From: Azadirachta indica
Taxonomy: Eukaryota > Streptophyta > Magnoliopsida > Sapindales > Meliaceae
Length of the DNA: 64,000 nucleotides
Direction of reading: 5' to 3'
Assembly (NCBI GenBank): GCA_022749755.1
Contig: CM040449.1
Coordinates: 12,868,363 to 12,932,362 of the forward strand
A model generated the notes under the pieces. It saw nothing but the letters and a program-made list of their open reading frames with translations. It did no database searches and was not told the origin of the DNA. The position numbers were made by a program, and so were the translations under genes. Positions 1 through 9,377 of this stretch are shown here, piece by piece. Position 1 is the stretch's first letter. Each line of letters opens with the position of its first letter.

Positions 1-5
1 TTCAT

Positions 6-353
6 ATGAAAGTGCGATCTAAATTCTGGGGAGAAGCAATTTTTATTACCCGTTATCTAATAAATAGGCTTTCATTTTCCGTTCTCAACTTTAGAGCGCT
101 ATACAATATTCTATTTCTTGACAAACCTCTTTTTTCACTTCCATCTTATATTTTTGATTGTGTTTGTTTTGTCCATACGTTTAATACTCATGACAAACTT
201 TCAGTTCGGTTTGTTAAATGTATTTTTCTAAGGTATTCTAGAACTCAGAAATGTTATAAATGTTTAGATCTTATTTCTGGTAAAACTTACATTAGTAATG
301 ATGTTACCTTTTTCAAGTCTACTATTTATTTCTCAGAAAGGAATCTATTTTAG
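6..353 (+). pseudogene. copia integrase C-terminal region (fragment)
   Basis: The 115-residue frame carries the end of the integrase core and the following copia-specific region: NRL near residue 20, FDCVCFVH near residue 50, and LRYSRTQKCYKCLD followed by YISNDVTFF near residues 75-103. This order is typical of plant Ty1/copia integrases just before the linker to RT. Integrase joins retrotransposon cDNA to the host genome. The catalytic D,D,E residues lie upstream of the window edge. No functional protein is expected, because the downstream linker is full of stops. Confidence 0.85.
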
Positions 354-751
354 AAACTAATCTTATTTCTCTCACCGCACCTCTTTCTCATGCTATAGAT
401 CCCATTGTACCTATTCTTGTACCTACCATTCCTATAAAGAAACCTCTCCAAGTGTATGTACATAAAAAAGATCGTCAACAGTTTGATCAATAAAGTGAGT
501 CTCCTCTAGATCCCTCCTTTACCCAAGCGATGACTTCTAATCAAGATTCTCTTCTACCAGCTGGTGATTTAGATCCTGATCTCCCTATTGCAATTTGAAA
601 AAGTAAAAGAACAATTGCTACTAGGTATCCTCTTGCTTAATCTGTTTCTTTCAATTCATTTGCTTTTCGATCCTTTACCTTGCCTTTGTCTACTATATCT
701 TTGTCTAGGACATCTCAAAAAGCATTTGCACATCTTGGTTAGTGCGAAGCT

Positions 752-1048
752 ATGGAAGAAGAGATGATAGCTCTTTATGATCGTGGCACTTGGGAACTAC
801 AAAAACTCTCAAATGGTAAAGAAGCTATAAGTTGTCGGTGGGTATTTGCCATCAAGTATCACCTAGATGGTACCATAGAGAGATTAAAAGCTTGGTTGGT
901 AGCTAAAAGTTTTACTCATACATATGGAGTAGATTATTTTAAAATATTTTCTCCAGTTGTTAGGTTTAATTCTATTAGAGTTCTTATATCTTTAGCTATT
1001 TTTCATAATTAGCCTCTTTTTCAACTTGATGTTAAAAATGCTTTTCTA
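752..1048 (+). pseudogene. copia reverse transcriptase, N-terminal fragment
   Basis: The frame opens with the start of the RVT_2 domain: MEEEMIALYDRGTWEL, then CRWVFAIKYHLDGTIERLKA, then GVDYFKIFSPVVRF. After an in-frame stop at 1012 the copia sequence continues for about 12 codons with QLDVKNAF, the first catalytic Asp motif. It then breaks at the EPRV A1 boundary. The remainder of RT lies at 6424-6842. The domain therefore lacks its central part and cannot be functional. Confidence 0.85.
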
Positions 1049-1050
1049 TA

Positions 1051-1063
1051 TGCTCTGATACCA
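1051..1063 (-). promoter_or_regulatory. tRNA-iMet primer-binding site at the EPRV A1 end
   Basis: On the minus strand this reads TGGTATCAGAGCA, complementary to the 3' end of plant initiator tRNA-Met, the primer for minus-strand DNA synthesis in Caulimoviridae and many plant LTR elements. It sits directly at the junction with copia sequence, so the EPRV stops at the conventional position 1 of the viral genome. Its orientation fits the EPRV, not the copia element. Confidence 0.8.
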
Positions 1064-1143
1064 TATACACAATGCGCATACAAAATTTAAACAATTGCGG
1101 AAACAAAATCAGGAGAAGTAACAAAGAAAATCACTAAGAAGTC

Positions 1144-1253
1144 TTTATTACTTACTTGAAAGGAAGACAACACACTGAATACAATAGCTCTGAGTTTAGC
1201 TTCTCGTATGAATCGAGTCTGCTAAGCAAAGAGAAAACAAAGCCTTAAATAGG
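1144..1253 (-). promoter_or_regulatory. EPRV A1 promoter TATA box and polyadenylation signal
   Basis: On the minus strand a TATA-like CCTATTTAAGG lies at 1253-1243 and AATAAA at 1149-1144, about 95 nt downstream, followed by the primer-binding site at 1063. TATA, then a short terminally redundant segment, then polyA signal, then leader with PBS is the standard order for pararetroviral genomes. Positions are seen; promoter function is inferred. Confidence 0.6.
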
Positions 1254-1456
1254 CAAGGCAAAGCTAGGCGGGTGCTCACTGGGCCCTATCGCCACTAGCA
1301 AAAGCACGCCTAAAAGGCAAGACAACGACACAAACAAGCGTGAAAAGAGCGTGCCAAGACAACAAAGAAACAAAAGACACTTTAATAGGAGCGGGAACTT
1401 CCCTGCATCATTCCTTTACAATTATTAAAAGTAGGTGACCCTACTGACTCAGACAC

Positions 1457-1506
1457 TAGTGGAGCACCGTCCACCTTTACTATTAGTGGAGCACCGTCCA
1501 CCTTTA
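1457..1506. repeat. 27-bp-period tandem repeat in EPRV A1 intergenic region
   Basis: Two copies of a 23-bp unit (TAGTGGAGCACCGTCCACCT plus TTA) start at 1457 and 1484. They lie between the end of the downstream ORF and the TATA box, about 200 bp upstream of the TATA box on the minus strand. That is where pararetroviral enhancer repeats are often found. An enhancer role is only a suggestion. Confidence 0.6.
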
Positions 1507-1526
1507 TGTTGGGTCCATCACGCTTT

Positions 1527-2006
1527 TCATGCTTGGTCATTTTCAGCCGCATCTTCGAGGAAAGATTCGAATTCCTCAATAATTGATGAGAGACGTGATA
1601 GATTTCTTCTGGCCTGTTGGGCCTGCTGAATGCCATACGGCCCAGACCATTCTGGAGTGGATCCTTCCCTGTGTCTTTTGTGGGTTGCTGAGTAAACCCC
1701 ATGTAGGTCTCTGATTGCTTCCAGGGCTCTCCTGCTTACTTGGTCTGTAATTGCTTCATATTGGGCTCGAAGCCTATTCTGTGTATGGAATGATATCCCT
1801 TGCCTTGGGAGTCTAAGTAAGTTCTTTTCCTGTTCCCAAAGCCCATCATATGCGAGTGAGAAGGGATATGTCGCGCCACATAGTTGGTTATTCGCAAGCT
1901 GTACCGTTCCGCGGTTTGGTGAGGCATTCTCCTGAATTCCTCCAAGGCTAGATGCAGTGCTTCTAGTTGTTCCACTTGATCCTCCACTTGATCCTCTTGT
2001 TGACAT
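1527..2006 (-). CDS. Overlapping 3' ORF (ORF4-like) of EPRV A1
   Basis: This 159-residue frame begins inside the last codons of the capsid-polymerase ORF and runs past its stop (at 1736) in another frame. It starts MSTRGSSGG (a Ser/Gly/Thr-rich head), continues with a hydrophilic Gln/Arg-rich, probably helical body, and ends in an acidic tail (EEFESFLEDAAEND). A homologous frame sits at the same place in EPRV A2 (15016-15453) in the same relative frame. It has the same Ser-rich start, the shared pattern PF-S/A-LA followed by GL, and the same acidic end. Some badnaviruses have a small ORF at or overlapping the ORF3 end; whether this one is related is unknown. Function unknown. No stop interrupts it. 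Confidence 0.65.
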   Translation of the reverse strand: MSTRGSSGGSSGTTRSTASSLGGIQENASPNRGTVQLANNQLCGATYPFSLAYDGLWEQEKNLLRLPRQGISFHTQNRLRAQYEAITDQVSRRALEAIRDLHGVYSATHKRHREGSTPEWSGPYGIQQAQQARRNLSRLSSIIEEFESFLEDAAENDQA

Positions 2007-5000
2007 CCTGCAATGATCAAATGGTTAATTAACCTGCTAAGGGCATCTGCAAGCTCATTATGCTTCCCATCTATATGCTCAATTTCCACTGGTATTCCTA
2101 TTCCTGTGAGATAGTCTGTGAAGGCTATCCAGCGGACTCTAGATGGTTTGTGTGCACTGGACTTGTTGTAAAATGAGACTATCGCTTGACAGTCTGTCCT
2201 AAGGACGATTTGAGGCTTGTCCAGATAATAAATCTTGAATTTTTCCAAGGCCTTCATTGCTCCATGGATTTCTGCGTCTATGGTGGCCTTTGGATTCTGA
2301 AATTTCCCAAAAGCGTAAGCACAAACACGCTCCGAGGACCTTGGATCTTTTGACCCATTTTTCCATTTACATACGGCGCCCCATCCATCCATTGAACCAT
2401 CTGATTCAATTACTATTGCCGCATGTGGTGGTGGTATGTCCAAATCTGGCAAGTTTTGGACCTTTTCTTGGATCAGAGAGACTAATTCCCAATCTCTCTT
2501 GTTCATACGCCTTTCTCCTGTTGGGTTAGCCTTAGCGTAAAGTGGGCTAAGTAAGCGGCTCATATCCTTAATGTACATTCTGGCGTAGTTTAGCAGTCCG
2601 AGAAATGACTTAAGGCCCTGCAAAGTCTCAAGGTTGGCCTTGTTGGTTTGGACTACTTTCTTTACAATGTGGGGCTGAAGTTTAAGCCTGCCCCTGTTGA
2701 TAGTTGGTCCAAGGAACTCAATTTCCTGCTGGGCCAACTTCATTTTTGTTGGGCTTAAGATCAACCCATTTCTTTTGACAATGTCCAGCATGATTCCTAT
2801 GTGCTTCTCATGTTCTTCCTTAGTGTTTGAGAATACCAGTATATCATCAATATATACTGCTATAAATCTCTCTGTCCCTGCGAAGCACTGATCCATTTTC
2901 CTCTGAAAGATTGCTGGAGCATTCTTCAGCCCAAATGGCATTACAAGCCATTCGTAAAGCCCTTGTGGTACCCAAAAGGTTGTCCAGTTGATGGAGTCTG
3001 GGTGCATTGCCACCTGATGAAATCCTGACTTCAAATCAAATTTAGAGAAGACCTTAGCCTGACCAACTCTATTCATGATAGTATGGATTCCAGGAAGGCT
3101 GTACTGGTCCTTTTCTGTCAGGTCATTTAGCCTTTTATAGTTGAAAACCATCCTTTCCTTCCCATGCACCTCTTTCTTTGTGACAGGATCTATGGTTGTT
3201 CCAGAATTTACCATAAAAGCTGTTGTCCTGTGCTTGCTTTTACTAGGCCTGATGACTCCGATCTTGAGAAGTGCATCAACATGTCTTTTGAACTGCTTTT
3301 CCATTTGGGGAGTGACATGTTTGATTGGTGGGTCTTCAATGATCATGTTGGGATTAGTGATCCTGAGCTGGCAGACCACTTGATTCTTGACCCAATATTT
3401 CATAGGATTATCCCCAATATAACCCTGCTGAAGAAGTTCTTGAATTAACTCCTTCTGTTTTGAAAGAAAACCATGGTCAGGTTTATTGGTGTACCCGACT
3501 GTGATTTCTTTATGCTGATCATAGCTCACTTCAGGTTCTGAGTCATCCGAGCTTGATCCTTCTGACTCTGGGATTTTACCTTCGAGTGTTGGTGCTGCTA
3601 GTCTTGTTTCAAAAGAAGTTACATTTTTGTAGAATGTAACCGTTGATCCCTCGATTCGCAGTCCCCCATACATACTTCTGATAAAGTTGCACCCGAGTAT
3701 GAGCTCAATTCGAACCCCTAAATTCATTTCAAAGGCATAGGTATAAGGGATTCTGAATGAGTGCCCACTGATGAACATTCTGCCCCCCTTAAGCTTCTTG
3801 TCTACTGTTTGGGCAGAGTTAATTCCTTTGAACTGAACAGAATATGGATTCTGCTCTATTGCTTCCTTAGGCAGAGCTCGTATGTCAACACAGCAGGTTG
3901 TTGCGCCTATGTCTAGGATACTCCTGAGCTTGAATTGCCTGAGACCAGGGATGTCCATAATCACATCCAGATTGTATAACATGTTGTTCCGAACTGGTCT
4001 ATTTTTCACCTCAGGGGCTATTGTTCCCTGATCAGCTTTGGCCACGATTCTGGTGGTAGCTTCTGCTTCCCAGTAAGCAGAGGATTCTTCTTTTCCTTTC
4101 TCCTCAGCTTGTTTTGAAGATTCTGGCTGCTCGGGAAATAAGAATTCTTCTGATTCCGAGCTTGAGCTGACTAACCCGATCTGCTTATGTTCAGCTCGTC
4201 TTCTTTCCTTTTCCTTCTTCCTTTTCAGCCTATCGTTCTCTGCTAGTTGAAGTCTGCTTAATTCTAGTTCTTTCTGGGCTGTAAGTTCTGCCTTCTGTTT
4301 ATAGAAATCCGCTTTATTTCTGAGCCTAGACATTTCTGCCTCACACCACTTAATATAATCTTGCTGTTGATGAAGCAAGCTCTGAGGATTGTAAGGGATT
4401 GGTGTTCTTAATGGCTCCTTTTCCACCTTGATGCCACAATAGTTGATGCTGCAAAGTCCACAACAGGTGAGATAACACTTAGGGCAGTGTATCCTGTTAT
4501 TTCTGGAAGCATCTCTTTTGCAGAAGTGACATTTATAGAAGGCCGGATCTTCTATCTCCTTGCAGTGCTGGTAATCATGATTGCACTTGTACTGGCTTTC
4601 AGAAACCTTGACCATAGGTTGCCAAGTTCCTTCCTTTCCCATCCAGTAAGTTCTATCAACTTCCCTGAACATGTAGCAATGCTCTGTTCGGATGTGAGCA
4701 AGTTTATGCTCTACAGCATCTTCATCCCCATTATCCTCTGTTAGGCTGTAGATGGCATCTGAGTCTTCTTCACCATCTTTTACAGAGACTACCTCAAAGT
4801 CATCTGGGATGTCCAGTCCTTCATAAGCTGCTACACGTTTGACATTCCTTCTTTCATTTGGGCATTCACGAGCAAAATGCCCTTCATCACCACTAAGGTA
4901 GCATTTGCACCTCTTCTCCCTAACCAGGTGCTTTCTTTTCTCAATCCTTGCATGAGAGCTGTGAGCTTTTCCTTTGTAAGTGGTTGATTTTCTGATTCCA

Positions 5001-5551
5001 AGCCTTTTCTTGCTGGAACCATCTTTGTAGTATCCTGGGATTGGAATATCTCTGCAAAATGACAGAGACTTCAGGCTTCTTTTGAATGCTGCATCTTTGC
5101 ATTCATTCTCCAGGTACTTGTATGTGAAGATAATCCTCGGGAATACCCCCACTTGATTGGCTGGATTTGCTGCTTCGAAGGCTGCTTTAATCTTTGTTCC
5201 AAGATCTCCTGGCATTTTGAGCCATATCTTCTCAGAGAGCTCTGAGCTGATAAATAACCTTCCTGTTTTGCTTGCCAATCTTCCGAAGTCATTGAGATAC
5301 TGGACTATATGCTTTACATCATTGGATGCCAGTCTTTCCAGATCTCTGTATGCCTGATCCTGAATACTTGTAGTTCCTGTTGCAGGATCTTCTAGAGTGA
5401 ATACCCTTCTGATTTGAGGAAGGATATTCTGAGTTCCTTCTCTTCCTGTGGCATTGGCTATCAGTGCTTCATACTCAGTTGAGTATGTCATTCTCCACTG
5501 GATCCAGGTGAGCTTTTCTACTTCTCCAAGACAGTTTTCTATGAACTCCAT
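1736..5551 (-). CDS. Badnavirus-like ORF3 polyprotein fragment (capsid, protease, RT, RNase H)
   Basis: An open frame of 1271 codons lacks only the 5' part (movement and early capsid). Residues 1-200 are capsid. Residues 215-230 are a CCHC-type knuckle (CKCYLSGDEGHFAREC) with Ser where the third Cys is expected; copy A2 has Cys there. Residues about 323-372 form the second Cys/His cluster typical of badnaviruses. Residues 400-450 are charged coiled coil. The aspartic protease has DIGA at about 546-549 instead of DTGA, so activity is doubtful. RT spans about 730-970 with YIDD at 899-902. RNase H spans about 1045-1175 with Asp near 1050, Glu near 1094 and Asp near 1119. The ATG is an arbitrary frame opening just downstream of a rearrangement at 5555. 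Long openness suggests recent integration; expression is not expected. Confidence 0.88.
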   Translation of the reverse strand: MEFIENCLGEVEKLTWIQWRMTYSTEYEALIANATGREGTQNILPQIRRVFTLEDPATGTTSIQDQAYRDLERLASNDVKHIVQYLNDFGRLASKTGRLFISSELSEKIWLKMPGDLGTKIKAAFEAANPANQVGVFPRIIFTYKYLENECKDAAFKRSLKSLSFCRDIPIPGYYKDGSSKKRLGIRKSTTYKGKAHSSHARIEKRKHLVREKRCKCYLSGDEGHFARECPNERRNVKRVAAYEGLDIPDDFEVVSVKDGEEDSDAIYSLTEDNGDEDAVEHKLAHIRTEHCYMFREVDRTYWMGKEGTWQPMVKVSESQYKCNHDYQHCKEIEDPAFYKCHFCKRDASRNNRIHCPKCYLTCCGLCSINYCGIKVEKEPLRTPIPYNPQSLLHQQQDYIKWCEAEMSRLRNKADFYKQKAELTAQKELELSRLQLAENDRLKRKKEKERRRAEHKQIGLVSSSSESEEFLFPEQPESSKQAEEKGKEESSAYWEAEATTRIVAKADQGTIAPEVKNRPVRNNMLYNLDVIMDIPGLRQFKLRSILDIGATTCCVDIRALPKEAIEQNPYSVQFKGINSAQTVDKKLKGGRMFISGHSFRIPYTYAFEMNLGVRIELILGCNFIRSMYGGLRIEGSTVTFYKNVTSFETRLAAPTLEGKIPESEGSSSDDSEPEVSYDQHKEITVGYTNKPDHGFLSKQKELIQELLQQGYIGDNPMKYWVKNQVVCQLRITNPNMIIEDPPIKHVTPQMEKQFKRHVDALLKIGVIRPSKSKHRTTAFMVNSGTTIDPVTKKEVHGKERMVFNYKRLNDLTEKDQYSLPGIHTIMNRVGQAKVFSKFDLKSGFHQVAMHPDSINWTTFWVPQGLYEWLVMPFGLKNAPAIFQRKMDQCFAGTERFIAVYIDDILVFSNTKEEHEKHIGIMLDIVKRNGLILSPTKMKLAQQEIEFLGPTINRGRLKLQPHIVKKVVQTNKANLETLQGLKSFLGLLNYARMYIKDMSRLLSPLYAKANPTGERRMNKRDWELVSLIQEKVQNLPDLDIPPPHAAIVIESDGSMDGWGAVCKWKNGSKDPRSSERVCAYAFGKFQNPKATIDAEIHGAMKALEKFKIYYLDKPQIVLRTDCQAIVSFYNKSSAHKPSRVRWIAFTDYLTGIGIPVEIEHIDGKHNELADALSRLINHLIIAGCQQEDQVEDQVEQLEALHLALEEFRRMPHQTAERYSLRITNYVARHIPSHSHMMGFGNRKRTYLDSQGKGYHSIHRIGFEPNMKQLQTK

Positions 5552-5554
5552 CTT

Positions 5555-5733
5555 GATGGTTTGTGTGCACTGGACTTGTTGTAAAATGAGACTATCGCTT
5601 GATAGTCTGTCCTAAGGACGATTTGAGGCTTGTCCAGATAATAAATCTTGAATTTTTCCAAGGCCTTCATTGCTCCATGGATTTCTGCGTCTATGGTGGC
5701 CTTTGGATTCTGAAATTTCCCAGAAGCGTAAGC
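5555..5733 (-). repeat. Misplaced 179-bp copy of the RNase H region (matches 2142-2320)
   Basis: The segment 5555-5733 repeats 2142-2320 in the same orientation with two differences by eye (T/C in the CGCTTGA-AGTC context and G/A near CCC-AAGCG). It sits between movement-protein and capsid coding sequence, where RNase H sequence does not belong. A template switch during viral DNA synthesis, or recombination before or during integration, would explain it. Confidence 0.9.
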
Positions 5734-6287
5734 TGACTTCCCCGTGTGAGGTCTACCTCCATTGTTGCAAATATGGCCCTATCTCCGTTCCATCTGTTGT
5801 CTCTGAAGACAATCATGGCCATAGTTCCTTCTTCTGCTCTGTGAAGGATCTGAATTCTGACTTGTAAGACGCCTATATGGATAAAGGCGATTCCTGTCCG
5901 CATCAATGCTTCCATACTTTCTGGCTGTATGAAGCACCTGTCAACTTGATTCCCGTCGATGCAGAGTATTGACTCTTTAGATCTATGAGTATAGACCCTG
6001 TGATGAACTTGATCGTCTCTGCTTCTGTACAGCACTTCTGCTGGTACTATCCTTGCTCGTTCTTGCATAGAATTCCTTAGTTGAACTTGAGGGTCCAACT
6101 CTTGTTCGAGGGTGTTGTTGTAGTTTCCTCCAAAGAACCTATGATAAGTTCTTCGTGCGCCTCTCCGTAGGTTATAGATCTGCCTTTGGCGCGTTCTGTA
6201 ATTTCTGATTTGATCCTCATATAGAGGAGCCCCCTCTCTTTCTTCATGCCTGGTGGTCCTGACAGCTGGTGGAGCTGATGGATCCAC
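5734..6287 (-). pseudogene. Badnavirus-like movement-protein domain, fragment
   Basis: The frame opens MDPSAPPAVRTTRHEE at 6287, has an Arg-rich stretch (residues 28-50), and carries the movement-domain signatures GIAFIHIGVLQVRIQ (about residue 132), TMAMIVFRDNRW and ATMEVDLTRGSQL before running into the RNase H duplicate at 5733. Movement proteins of the 30K type let virus pass plasmodesmata. Here the domain is cut at its C-terminal side, so it is a remnant. Upstream of 6287 no clear ORF1 or ORF2 was found before copia sequence resumes. Two copies of CAACTCCAGAGTTT lie at about 6340 and 6390, in the junction zone. Confidence 0.8.
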
Positions 6288-6423
6288 GTTGTTGGCATAA
6301 GGGATTCAAGTTGCGTGTTTGGGCATTTCATGGACTCCTCAACTCCAGAGTTTTTACTCCTTATCCAGAGTTGATCTACGTTGTTTTCAACTCCAGAGTT
6401 TGTTGCTTAAGGGGAGTCTAACT

Positions 6424-6842
6424 TAAACAATCTCCAAGGGTATGGTTTGAAAAACTTAGTGGTGTGTTGACATCTCTCAATTTCAAAAGATGTCAATCTG
6501 ATCATTTAGTCCTCGTTCAACATACTTCGTTAGAAATAGTTATTCTTGTGGTGTATGTAGATGATATTATCGTTTCTGGGAGTGATTTGCATGGGATTGA
6601 GGTAGTAAATAATCAATTGAATAAACACTTCCAAACTAAAGACTTGGGTCAACTCAGGTATTTCTTGGGCATTAAAGTAGTAAAAGGAAAAGAAGGTCTG
6701 GTGTTGTCTCAAAGAAAATATGTCCAAGATTTATTGTTGGAAACAAGGATGTTAGGATCTAAACCAGCTGATACTCCTATGGAACCAAACGTGAAGTTTG
6801 ATGGTGAAAATAGTCCAAAGTTTGAAGACAAAAAGAGGTATT
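6424..6842 (+). pseudogene. copia reverse transcriptase, C-terminal part
   Basis: Copia RT resumes after EPRV A1. LKQSPRVWFEKL is visible at about 6430-6465, then the catalytic motif YVDDIIVSG at about 6555-6580, then LGQLRYFLGIKV and LSQRKYVQDLL. The Asp-Asp pair is intact. A stop follows at about 6842 (KKRY-stop). Together with 752-1048 this shows a single RT domain interrupted by the EPRV. Confidence 0.9.
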
Positions 6843-7503
6843 GAAGTCTTGTGGTAAAATTGATTTATTTGACAGTAACAAGACCTAATATCACTTTTGT
6901 AGTTTGTGCTGTAAGTCAATATATGCAAGAACCAAAAGAGATTCAATAGTTTGTAGAATTCTCAGGTGCCTCAAGTAGACTATCGGAATAGGAATTCTTT
7001 ACAAAAAAGGTAACATGTTAGATATTGTATGTTTCTCTGATGCAGATTAGGCAGGATCTACAATTGACAGACGATCTACAAGTGGCTATTGTACCTTTCT
7101 TGGTGGCAACTTAGTGACTTGGAGGAGTAAGAAACAAAATGTTGTAGCTAGGTCCAGCATTAAAGTAGAATATTGGGCTATGGCTCACACAATTTGTGAA
7201 TTAATGTGGATTAAAAATCTTTTGAAAGAGTTTGGGGTTGAGGTGAAGAGTTTGGTTATAATGTATTGCGACAATCGAGTGGCTACTTATATAGCCAATA
7301 ACCTAGTTTTTCACGAGAGAACTAAACATACAGAGATAGATTGTCATTTTATTAGAGAGATTATTATTTTAGGAGAGGTCGTTACTCTATATATCAAGTT
7401 GGAAGATCAAATTAGAGACATCTTCACTAAAACTGTAGAAAAAGGAATCTTTGTGTATCTTTATTCCAAGCTGGGCAACACCAGTATTTATGCTTTAGCT
7501 TGA
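6843..7503 (+). pseudogene. copia RNase H region (degraded)
   Basis: From 6843 to about 7113 the frame is broken, but CFSDAD and GSTIDRRSTSGYC-like coding is readable. At 7114-7503 a clean frame holds WRSKKQNVVARSS, YCDNRVATYIANN and HERTKHTEIDCHF, the last two-thirds of a copia RNase H. It ends 7 bp before the LTR. RNase H removes the RNA template strand during reverse transcription. The stops upstream make it a pseudogene. Confidence 0.88.
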
Positions 7504-7510
7504 GGGGCAG
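7504..7510 (+). promoter_or_regulatory. copia polypurine tract
   Basis: GGGGCAG immediately precedes the LTR start TGTTAG. This is the expected place and composition for the plus-strand primer of the copia element, although one C breaks the purine run. Confidence 0.5.
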
Positions 7511-7674
7511 TGTTAGAATTAAAATTAGAGTTGTTTAGTTTTACTAGCTTTAGTGTTATTAAGTATAGTTCTACTTCAAGTATTATTAGTTATTATTTCA
7601 GCTTATAGAAAGGCATGTTTATATACTTAGTTTATATTTTAAGAGGGTTCAATATAATTTTATTTTCTTTAACA
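7511..7674 (+). repeat. copia 3' LTR (164 bp)
   Basis: The segment starts TGTTA and ends TAACA, a perfect 5-bp terminal inverted repeat, directly after the RNase H frame and polypurine tract. This length is short but plausible for a copia LTR. The partner 5' LTR is outside the window, so neither LTR divergence nor a target-site duplication can be read. Confidence 0.65.
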
Positions 7675-9377
7675 GCATGTAATGCATTTGTTTGAATAAA
7701 ACATTGATGCATATGTAATATCACCTCTGTAGATCACATTCATACTCTTCACAATTTCACATGTTATTTTCTAATCTATCACAACATATTACTAAACCTG
7801 TCTAAGTACGTGCTAATAATTTGAGTTCTTTGTTGTAAAATCTTTGGTCAATTAGTAGAATATGTGCTACAGTGTTCATTACCTTGATTGGAGTTAGATA
7901 CTGACTTCTATTTACATCTTGCACCGTTCAAAATGCAAGGTCAGTGCAATTATCTGACAATTTTTGCTTTATTAGTTCTTATCATTCTTTGAGCTCTTTT
8001 CTGGTTAGTCCATTCTGATAATTAAGGACAGGTTTGAATGGCCCACTAGATGTTGTTTCACTTTATTTAACTTGGCATTGGCTGTGAAGAACATAGGATA
8101 GACCTGCAAATTTTTCAACCATATTATGTTGTTACCATGCTTACAGTTAGTGAATTCCACTTTTCATTTCAGCTACGAAAGTTGTGCCTTGGCTATTCGG
8201 ATGCAGTATCGTATTTTCATTTAGAAGAGCCTCAAATTGGCTTGGTTCAGTTGGGTTTTGTATTTTTTTGAATTCTCGGTTTCTGCAATCCATTCACACA
8301 TAGATGCTGGCCTGTCATAGCCTCAAATAATATCGATATTGAGGGTTTAATTTTGTTTGTTAGTTTTTTTGAACCAGTTATTTTCTCTTTTTGTTCATTC
8401 AAACTGAATCAAGTGGTGTCAGGAACCAAACTGAATTAAACCATGGCAGGAAGTATCCTTGGCTTCAAGGGTGCTGAAACATGGTTTTATTTTCTATTTG
8501 TAGTTAACAAAGAATTTTATTACGATGAAATAAAGTAATTCTTTTTATTGGAGTACTATAATTTTGTGTGTTTGTGTATGTGATGTTTGTTTGGCTTTAT
8601 AGTAACTTGTTCCAAAATCAAGAGCATCCTTTTGCACACTTATGGAGTTTGCAAGCCATTGACTCAGAACAGAACAGCAAGATTGTACCTGATGGTTTTG
8701 GCTTTTTGCATTAAGTTCACTTTTAGTCATTATGAATCTGTGGTGAGAGCTTGTAGCATTGATACAGGAAAAATGCTGGTAATCTCTAAGGTTTTGTTGT
8801 TGCTGGCAGTTGCTCTAACAGGATGTGTTGGGTGGATGATCTAATTAAGGAAGCATCTTTGTAGCTGTTGTTGTATCTAATGACATTATATAAACTCATT
8901 GAAAGGTCTCATCAATACACATCCCAGTTTCAAATTCTATATTCACGATCGATTAATGGGTTAAGCGTAAAATGAAAGTAGTTATATTGTCCATTCATTT
9001 TCTATTGCATAGCATGATGTCAGTTTGGTCTTTAATCATCCAAATTGGGGCCTGCTTAAAGTAAGGATTTGAAACAATGGGTATTAAATGCATGTTATCT
9101 GATGTAGTTGTTAAGCATATTTACCTTGACCAAAGTGAGCTTAGACACTAAGGCCAAAAAGAAGAAACTGGTGAGGTAAGAAGTAAGATGCATCCCTGAT
9201 TCTATGAATGAAGACGATTGAAATTTGCAATACCCGTAATGCTTTTTCCCAATTTCATGTTATTTTAACTGTAAATCATTTCATTCTTATAACTTAGCCA
9301 ATAATATCCTGCCATTGATATAATTATTCAGGCAGCAAAAATCCTTCACCGCTGGGAGAAATTAATGACTTCTCTTG

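Larger units (their letters stand above)
1..1048 (+). mobile_element. Ty1/copia retrotransposon, left part (continues at about 6424)
   Basis: This is the integrase-end to RT-start part of a Ty1/copia polyprotein. The 5' LTR, gag and protease lie outside the window. The stretch 354-751 between the two recognisable blocks has no long frame; it corresponds to the variable linker between integrase and RT and carries several stops. Copia coding similarity stops at about 1048, just after the motif QLDVKNAF, where a badnavirus-like EPRV on the opposite strand begins. The same reading sense resumes near 6424, so this is one element split by an insertion. Roughly 40 codons expected between the two halves were not found, so some copia sequence was probably lost at the junction. 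Confidence 0.85.
1051..6331 (-). mobile_element. Endogenous badnavirus-like pararetrovirus copy A1
   Basis: A 5.3-kb viral segment reads on the minus strand inside the copia element. In viral order (high to low coordinates) it holds a movement-protein fragment, a misplaced 179-bp RNase H piece, a 1271-codon capsid/protease/RT/RNase H frame, an overlapping downstream frame, and an intergenic region with TATA box and polyadenylation signal. It ends exactly at a tRNA-iMet primer-binding site. Two Cys-rich zinc motifs, DIGA protease, YIDD RT and badnavirus-type movement domain place it near Badnavirus/Tungrovirus. The upper boundary is uncertain (6331-6423). ORF1, ORF2 and much of the movement/capsid region are missing, so the copy is partial. 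Confidence 0.88.

Noticed and set aside
1051..1063. Possible tRNA gene or fragment at TGCTCTGATACCA
   Set aside because: Only the 3' complementary stretch is present, with no cloverleaf around it. It is the primer-binding site of the EPRV.
3141..3448. Plus-strand frames of 80-94 codons within 1435-5357 (also those at 14339-16883)
   Set aside because: They are antisense shadows of the EPRV polyprotein, without domain similarity of their own.
8587..8844. Small 85-codon + strand frame with a hydrophobic C-terminus
   Set aside because: No recognisable family and no support beyond being open; composition like the surrounding non-coding DNA.
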